The notes under the pieces: model-generated
Seen by the model: the letters and a program-made list of their open reading frames with translations, nothing else
The model's database searches: none
Told to the model about the DNA's origin: nothing
Part shown: piece after piece, positions 7,529 through 11,312 of the stretch
Layout: each line of letters starts with the position of its first letter
Position numbering within the stretch: position 1 is the first letter of the stretch
Assembly (NCBI GenBank): GCA_007117945.1
Contig: SKTN01000177.1
Span: 1 to 11,312 of the forward strand
DNA length: 11,312 nucleotides
Origin: Nitriliruptoraceae bacterium
GTDB taxonomy: Bacteria; Actinomycetota; Nitriliruptoria; Nitriliruptorales; Nitriliruptoraceae
Direction of reading: 5' to 3'
Made by a program: the position numbers and the translations under genes

Positions 7529-8518
7529 TCAGCCTCCCTCGCCCGGAACGGGCAGCTCGAGGGTACGTGCGCGTCCATCCGTGCCCGTGAGCTGGAACAC
7601 CACCTGCCATCCGCTGTCCGGGGGCAGCTCCAGCGCGTAGGTGAGGTGGTGATCGGGGCTGACCTCGAACAGCTCGTGCGCGGTGCCCGGGGCGCCCTCG
7701 ACCTCGATGCTGACCTCCCGCACCGGCGCGGGCTGCCCCGCAGCGTCGAAGGCGTAGAGATGGGCCTCGTTGGGGCCCGGTCGGGCGGGAGCGATGGTGA
7801 GGTCGAAGGTGAGCCCGTCGACCACGACCCGTTCCTGGTGGTGCGGTGGCACCGCCTCGGGTGTGCTCAGCGTGGCAAGCCCGACGCCGAAGGCGATGAG
7901 CAGGATGGCCGTGGTTGCGGGGACCGGTGCGGGCCTGCTGGCTGCCGAGCGCCGGGGCGGCGGCACCCGCGTCGCGAACCGCAGCACCAGGGCGGATCCC
8001 GCGAGCCCGGCGACCGCCGCCGACAGCACCACCGGGGTCGGGCTCGCCCCGGCGGCCAGGGGAGCGCCGAGGAGGGAGGAGGCCAGCACGGGCACGCTCA
8101 ACAGGTCCCGTGCGCGTCGGTGGCCGTCGCGCTCGAGGAAGGCCAGCAGCAGGAGCAGGCGTGCCAGCACCACCGTCAGCCATCGGTCGCCGATCCCGGC
8201 GCCATCGGCGAGGAGCAGCACCACCTCGGCGCTGGTGAGGAGCAGGGCCACCACCCCGGCCACCTGCACCCCACGGACGCGCGCATGGTCACGGGCGTGC
8301 GCATGGTCACCGGCGTAGCGGGGGTCACGGGCGTGCGCACGGTCCCGGCCGCGCCCGAGCACCAGCCAGGACGCCACGGTGACCAGCGCCGCGCCGGCGG
8401 CCGCACCACCCGCTGCGCCCGCTGCCACCAGCAGCGGGCCCGCCGTGGAGCCGCGCAGCACCTCGACGATGTCGACGCCCGCGGTGGCGAGGCTGGTGAC
8501 GGCGGTGGTCGTGAGCAC
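7529..8518 (-). CDS. CopD-like copper membrane protein with C-terminal extracytoplasmic domain
   Basis: Likely a membrane protein for copper import or transfer. The 329-residue product has about six hydrophobic segments (roughly 26-54, 83-105, 111-128, 137-157, 162-180, 201-218), fewer than the eight typical of CopD. It ends in a beta-rich domain (about 230-325) with DLTIAPARPGPNEAHLYAF, a pattern seen in the C-terminal domains of CopD/YcnJ- and FixH/YtkA-type proteins. No N-terminal CopC domain is present. A His/Arg/Asp-rich loop (about 57-82) is built from an 18-bp repeat and carries His at 62, 72, 74 and 78. Ser/Pro and His227-His228 precede the C-terminal domain. The GTG start at 8518 is 2 bp after the PCu(A)C stop, with GAGGA about 11 bp upstream. 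Family membership is moderately sure; transport direction is not known. Confidence 0.8.
   Translation of the reverse strand: MLTTTAVTSLATAGVDIVEVLRGSTAGPLLVAAGAAGGAAAGAALVTVASWLVLGRGRDRAHARDPRYAGDHAHARDHARVRGVQVAGVVALLLTSAEVVLLLADGAGIGDRWLTVVLARLLLLLAFLERDGHRRARDLLSVPVLASSLLGAPLAAGASPTPVVLSAAVAGLAGSALVLRFATRVPPPRRSAASRPAPVPATTAILLIAFGVGLATLSTPEAVPPHHQERVVVDGLTFDLTIAPARPGPNEAHLYAFDAAGQPAPVREVSIEVEGAPGTAHELFEVSPDHHLTYALELPPDSGWQVVFQLTGTDGRARTLELPVPGEGG
8281..8352 (-). repeat. 18-bp tandem repeat coding a His-rich loop in the CopD-like protein
   Basis: Four 18-bp units at 8281-8298, 8299-8316, 8317-8334 and 8335-8352 share a GGTCACSGGCGT-type core; the outermost is diverged. On the coding strand they give hexads DRAHAR, DPRYAG, DHAHAR and DHARVR, placed between the first and second membrane segments. 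Confidence 0.85.
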
Positions 8519-8520
8519 CG

Positions 8521-9219
8521 TCAGACGTCCTCTCGTACCTCGACGGTGACGGTGACCTCCCCGGCCTCGGCGAAGGTGAGGGTCAGGTCGAAGACCTCGC
8601 CGGGAACGAGGTCGTCAGCCAGATCGATCAGCATCAGGTGGTAGCCGCCCGGCAGGAGTTCGATGGTCTCCCCGGCGGGGATCGTCAGGGCCTCGATCTC
8701 GCGCATGCCCATCATGGCGAAGCCCTCGGGTGTGGGGTCAGCGCCGTCCTGGTGCGGGTCGTCCGCACCCGACATCGCTGCGTCGTCGCCCTCGGACATG
8801 CCCTCGTGCTCGTCGCCCTCGGACATGCCCTCGTGCTCGTCGCCGTCCTGCCCCCCGGCACCGTGCTCGTCGGCGTCGAAGGTCTCGTGGACCTCGACGG
8901 ACGCCGCGACCGAGCTGTCGACGGTGCCGGCGAGGAGTTGGTCCTCGGTGTCGGTGGCGTTGGTGATGTCGAGGTAGACGGCGCCCACCCCGGTGAGCAT
9001 GGGGGACATGCGGCTCCGCGCGTCGCTGACCGTCAGCTCACCCGTCGCCCCGCACCCGGTCAGCACCAGGCTCACCGTCGCTGCGGCGAGGGCGAGGGTG
9101 CGCAGGCGCTTCCACCTCGGCGTGGACCTGCGCATCGTGCGTGGCATCGTCCTGGACGTCGCTGCCGTGGACCTATCCGTCGATCCGGCGCTCGTCCGCT
9201 GTCGTGCTGCGGGGTACAT
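8521..9219 (-). CDS. PCu(A)C-type copper chaperone lipoprotein with expanded metal loop
   Basis: An extracytoplasmic Cu(I) chaperone thought to supply cytochrome oxidase copper sites together with SCO1. The 232-residue product has a basic, unusually long N-terminal region, a hydrophobic stretch and a lipobox LTGC with Cys56. The core motif H-M-x10-M-x21-H-x-M is recognisable: His111, Met172, His194 and Met196 in PGGYHLMLIDL, with exactly 21 residues between Met172 and His194. The first spacer is 60 residues instead of 10, filled with an acidic His/Met-rich insert containing a perfect 9-residue repeat GDEHEGMSE. The ATG at 9219 has GAGGA 6 bp upstream, which supports it over later ATGs at 9147 and 9135 that would give a more ordinary signal peptide. 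It sits 91 bp after SCO1 and 2 bp before the CopD-like gene. Confidence 0.9.
   Translation of the reverse strand: MYPAARQRTSAGSTDRSTAATSRTMPRTMRRSTPRWKRLRTLALAAATVSLVLTGCGATGELTVSDARSRMSPMLTGVGAVYLDITNATDTEDQLLAGTVDSSVAASVEVHETFDADEHGAGGQDGDEHEGMSEGDEHEGMSEGDDAAMSGADDPHQDGADPTPEGFAMMGMREIEALTIPAGETIELLPGGYHLMLIDLADDLVPGEVFDLTLTFAEAGEVTVTVEVREDV
8784..8837 (-). repeat. Perfect 27-bp tandem duplication in the PCu(A)C chaperone
   Basis: Two identical 27-bp copies at 8784-8810 and 8811-8837, with the first 7 bases of a third. They encode GDEHEGMSE twice (residues 126-143). Perfect identity at the DNA level suggests a recent duplication. Confidence 0.95.
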
Positions 9220-9283
9220 GGCGGTTCCTCACGGTCCGTAGGGGTCGCAGAGCGGCCTCGGTGGGTGCGTCGGGGTGGGCGTG

Positions 9284-9302
9284 GGATCGGACGGACCGAT
9301 CC
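9284..9302 (-). terminator. Perfect 7-bp inverted repeat just after the SCO1 stop
   Basis: GGATCGG-ACGGA-CCGATCC lies 8 bp downstream of the SCO1 stop codon in transcription direction, within the 91-bp gap before the PCu(A)C gene. No T-run follows, so it may be a weak terminator, an mRNA-stabilising hairpin that sets SCO1 against downstream expression, or a protein-binding site. Confidence 0.4.
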
Positions 9303-9310
9303 GGGTCCCG

Positions 9311-10057
9311 TCACGAGCCGGCCGCGTCCAGGGTGTGCTCGATCACCTCGGCGTACTCCTCGGGGGTCGTGCCGAAGGCGAGCTCCCGGACGACCGCGCC
9401 CGTGTCATCGATCACGTAGGTGATGGCCGAGTGTGCGATCTCGTAGCTCCCGTCGGGGTCGGTGGGTTGCTCCACCTCGTAGCGGACACCGAGGTGGTCC
9501 GCGGCCTCGTCGAGGCCGCTGTCGTCGGGTGCGGTGAGCGCGAGGACCCCCTGGTCGAAGAACAGCCCCAGGTAGGCGCGCAACTCCTCCGGCCCGTCGC
9601 GGTCGGGGTCGAGGGTGACGAAGGCCACCTGTGTCCGAGCGGCGGCGTCGTCGCCGATGAGCTGTCGCGCCCGGCGCAGGTCGCCCATCGTCAACGGGCA
9701 CATGTCGGGACAGGACAGGTAGCCGAAGTAGGCCAGGGTGACGTGACCGGCGGGTGGCACCAGATCGGTGGTGGGGGCCTGCCCCGGGTCCCCGTCGGCG
9801 TCCCCGTCGGCGCCCTCGTCGGCGCCCTCCCAGGCGTCGGGACCCTCGGCCCAGTGGTCCTCGAACGCCAGACCGTGCACCGTCGGACGGGGATCGCGCA
9901 CGATCCCCGGCAGTTCCTGCGCCGGCCAGAGCACCGTGGCCGCCACTGCGGTGGCCGCTGCCAGGAGCAGCGCGAGCACGGCGAGCAACCCGCCGGTGGT
10001 CGCTCCGTCGTCGCTGTGGGAGCGGCGATCGGCGTGGGGTCGTCGGTGCACTGGCAT
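9311..10057 (-). CDS. SCO1/SenC/PrrC family copper-site assembly protein
   Basis: SCO proteins are membrane-anchored thioredoxin-fold proteins that deliver copper to, or reduce, the CuA site of cytochrome c oxidase subunit II. The 248-residue product has an N-terminal membrane anchor (about 22-44), then the thioredoxin-like domain with YFGYLSCPDMCPLTM (Cys116, Cys120) and the distal ligand His209 in SYEIAHSAITYV, giving the full Cys-x3-Cys plus His copper site. Residues about 66-103, just before the first core strand, are an acidic Gly/Ala/Asp insert (WEGADEGADGDADGD) longer than usual here. The ATG at 10057 has GAGGG about 12 bp upstream; the ATG at 10132 has no ribosome site and would add a poor leader. 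It is the first gene of the minus-strand series and probably follows a promoter in 10058-10395. Confidence 0.93.
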   Translation of the reverse strand: MPVHRRPHADRRSHSDDGATTGGLLAVLALLLAAATAVAATVLWPAQELPGIVRDPRPTVHGLAFEDHWAEGPDAWEGADEGADGDADGDPGQAPTTDLVPPAGHVTLAYFGYLSCPDMCPLTMGDLRRARQLIGDDAAARTQVAFVTLDPDRDGPEELRAYLGLFFDQGVLALTAPDDSGLDEAADHLGVRYEVEQPTDPDGSYEIAHSAITYVIDDTGAVVRELAFGTTPEEYAEVIEHTLDAAGS

Positions 10058-10143
10058 GGTCGGTCGGGTCCCTCGGTGCAGGCGGGTGGCCGGGGTTGCT
10101 CGGTGCCTCGTGCGTTCTGGCGGCGGCGCCATGCCCGGTCGCT

Positions 10144-10196
10144 GGGCGCTGGGCGTGGGTCGTGGGGGCAGGGCGACGGGGTCGGGGGCGCAGGGG
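10144..10196 (+). other. Candidate G-quadruplex array, eight G-runs
   Basis: Eight runs of 3 to 5 G lie within 53 bp, separated by loops of 2 to 4 bases (runs at 10144, 10151, 10157, 10164, 10171, 10178, 10184, 10193). It lies in non-coding DNA about 90 bp upstream of the SCO1 start, on the strand opposite the SCO1 mRNA. High GC makes G-runs common, but eight with short loops is dense. Confidence 0.5.
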
Positions 10197-10257
10197 TGCG
10201 TCGCAGGTCACGGGGGCTCAGGGCCGCCAGTGTGCCCCGCTCGAACGACGACGTGGT

Positions 10258-10274
10258 ACGTGCGGGTTGCACGT
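10258..10274. promoter_or_regulatory. Inverted repeat ACGTGC-GGGTT-GCACGT (candidate operator)
   Basis: A perfect 6-bp inverted repeat with a 5-base spacer, extending to 8 bp per arm with one T-G mismatch (10256-10276). It lies 120 bp upstream of the mutase ATG and about 200 bp upstream of SCO1. The size suits a dimeric repressor site. The regulator is unknown. Confidence 0.4.
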
Positions 10275-10395
10275 GCCGGCGCGCGCCGCTGTGCCCTGCG
10301 CGTCGGCTGGCTGCGGTCGCAGGGCTGCACTGACCTACCCTCGGTATCGGACGCGGCCAGCGGTCACGGCCGTACGCGAGGAGGGAGACCCGCGG

Positions 10396-11312
10396 ATGTC
10401 CTGGGAGCAGCGCTACGAGGCGTGGCGGGCACGCTACGACGCGGCGTCGAAACGCCATGCGGACGACGAGGTCACCACGTTGTCGGGTATCCCCCTGGCG
10501 CCGGTGTACGGACCGCTGGACGTCGACCTCGATGTCGACCGGATCGGGTACCCCGGCCAGTACCCCTACACGCGGGGCGTGTATCCCTCGATGTATCGCA
10601 CACGCCCGTGGACGATCCGGCAGTTCGCCGGTTTCGCCGATCCCGAGGAGACCAACCGGCGCTTCCACGATCTGGTGCGCGAGGGCCAGCACGGGCTGTC
10701 GGTGGCCTTCGACATGCCCACGCTCATGGGGCTCGACTCCGACGATCCGCGTGCGCTCGGTGAGGTCGGCCACTGCGGTGTCGCGATCGACACCGTCGCC
10801 GACATGGACCGGCTGTTCGACGGCCTGCCCCTTGGTGAGCTCACCACCTCGATGACCATCAACGCCCCCGCGGTGACGCTGTTCTGCATGTACGCCGTGG
10901 CCGCGGAGCGGCAGGGCTGGTCGCTGGCCGACCTCGGCGGGACCCTGCAGACCGACATCTTCAAGGAGTACATCGCGCAGAAGGAGTGGCTGTTCCCACC
11001 CGAGCCGCACCTGCGCCTGATCGGCGACCTGATCGAGTTCTGCACCGAGCACACGCCGCGCTACCACCCGGTGTCCATCTCCGGCTACCACATCCGCGAG
11101 GCCGGGTCGACGGCGGTGCAGGAGCTGGCCTACACCCTGGCCGACGGGTTCGCCTACGTGGAGCTCGGGATGTCACGCGGGCTGCAACCCGACGTCTTCG
11201 TGCCCCGCTTCAGCTTCTTCTTCGATGCCCACATCGACTTCTTCGAGGAGATCGCGAAGTTCCGTGCGGGGCGACGGATCTGGGCGCGCTGGCTCAAGGA
11301 GCGCTACGGCGC
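10396..11312 (+). CDS. B12-dependent acyl-CoA mutase large subunit, isobutyryl-CoA type, 3' end outside window
   Basis: This subunit carries the TIM-barrel catalytic domain of the methylmalonyl/isobutyryl-CoA mutase family, which rearranges acyl-CoA carbon skeletons by adenosylcobalamin radical chemistry. The 305 visible residues include YPYTRGVYPSMY, RPWTIRQFAGF, LSVAFDMPTLMG, DIFKEYIAQKEWLFPPEP and SISGYHIREAG. His232 matches catalytic His244 of Propionibacterium methylmalonyl-CoA mutase. Position Tyr89 of that enzyme is Phe77 here and Arg207 is Gln195, the pair reported for isobutyryl-CoA mutase, so a monocarboxylic acyl-CoA substrate is likely. The short leader before the barrel suggests the two-polypeptide form, with the B12-binding domain in a separate gene, perhaps downstream. 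Start: ATG at 10396 after a strong GGAGGGAG. Leu113 replaces the Tyr usual in the GYDSD block. Confidence 0.93.
   Translation, partial: MSWEQRYEAWRARYDAASKRHADDEVTTLSGIPLAPVYGPLDVDLDVDRIGYPGQYPYTRGVYPSMYRTRPWTIRQFAGFADPEETNRRFHDLVREGQHGLSVAFDMPTLMGLDSDDPRALGEVGHCGVAIDTVADMDRLFDGLPLGELTTSMTINAPAVTLFCMYAVAAERQGWSLADLGGTLQTDIFKEYIAQKEWLFPPEPHLRLIGDLIEFCTEHTPRYHPVSISGYHIREAGSTAVQELAYTLADGFAYVELGMSRGLQPDVFVPRFSFFFDAHIDFFEEIAKFRAGRRIWARWLKERYG

Larger units (their letters stand above)
10058..10395. other. Divergent intergenic region (338 bp)
   Basis: This separates the minus-strand copper series from the plus-strand mutase and must hold any promoters for both. I see no convincing -35/-10 pair; a TACCCT at 10336-10341 could be a -10 for the mutase but lacks a -35. 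It contains a G-run array (10144-10196), an inverted repeat (10258-10274) and the mutase ribosome site GGAGGGAG ending about 8 bp before the ATG. No small gene or cobalamin riboswitch was recognised. Confidence 0.6.

Noticed and set aside
7524..8183. Upstream extension of the cupredoxin frame
   Set aside because: It runs through the CopD-like gene in another phase; the GTG at 7523 has a strong GGGAGG site.
8281..8352. CRISPR-like array
   Set aside because: The repeats are directly tandem, have no spacers and keep the reading frame, so they are minisatellites within genes.
10058..10395. Cobalamin riboswitch or small gene upstream of the mutase
   Set aside because: No recognisable B12-box-like element or coding pattern was seen; open frames here lack starts with ribosome sites and look like shadows.

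Overview
The window is very GC-rich DNA (roughly 70 percent or more) with GTG starts, strong G/C bias at third codon positions, and many genes that overlap or nearly abut. This fits a high-GC actinobacterium, possibly one of the deep-branching lineages, but the lineage assignment is inference only. No tRNA, rRNA, insertion sequence or CRISPR array was seen.

Layout. (1) Positions 1-2653, plus strand: the 3' part of a class II fructose-1,6-bisphosphatase (GlpX), whose start lies outside the window, overlapping by 4 bp with a complete alpha-D-glucose phosphate-specific phosphoglucomutase. This pair serves gluconeogenesis and sugar-phosphate supply. (2) Positions 2660-10057, minus strand: eight collinear genes, read from right to left. 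The first four form a copper-handling module: a SCO1/SenC protein, a PCu(A)C-type copper chaperone lipoprotein, a CopD-like membrane protein and a small membrane-anchored cupredoxin. Then come a small unrecognised protein, a soluble PAS hybrid histidine kinase with a C-terminal receiver, a membrane-anchored protein whose N-terminal part resembles ECF sigma region 2, and a group II PLP-dependent (aromatic amino acid type) decarboxylase. The decarboxylase is interrupted by an in-frame TGA exactly where the family has Trp, one codon after the catalytic lysine. (3) Positions 10058-10395: a 338-bp divergent intergenic region with a dense G-run array and a perfect inverted repeat. (4) Positions 10396-11312, plus strand: the 5' part of a B12-dependent acyl-CoA mutase large subunit. 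It carries the Phe and Gln of isobutyryl-CoA-type mutases where methylmalonyl-CoA mutase has Tyr89 and Arg207.

How it works together. SCO1, PCu(A)C, CopD and the cupredoxin plausibly move copper outside the membrane towards the CuA site of cytochrome oxidase. The kinase, sigma-like protein and decarboxylase follow on the same strand with short gaps or stop/start overlaps, so they may be co-transcribed, but no functional link to copper is shown.

The most notable signals are the TGA-for-Trp codon in an otherwise intact decarboxylase; a PCu(A)C chaperone whose metal-ligand loop has grown from 10 to 60 residues by an acidic His/Met repeat; the sigma-region-2/transmembrane hybrid; and an unusual density of in-frame minisatellites (21, 36, 21, 18 and 27 bp periods) in five different genes.
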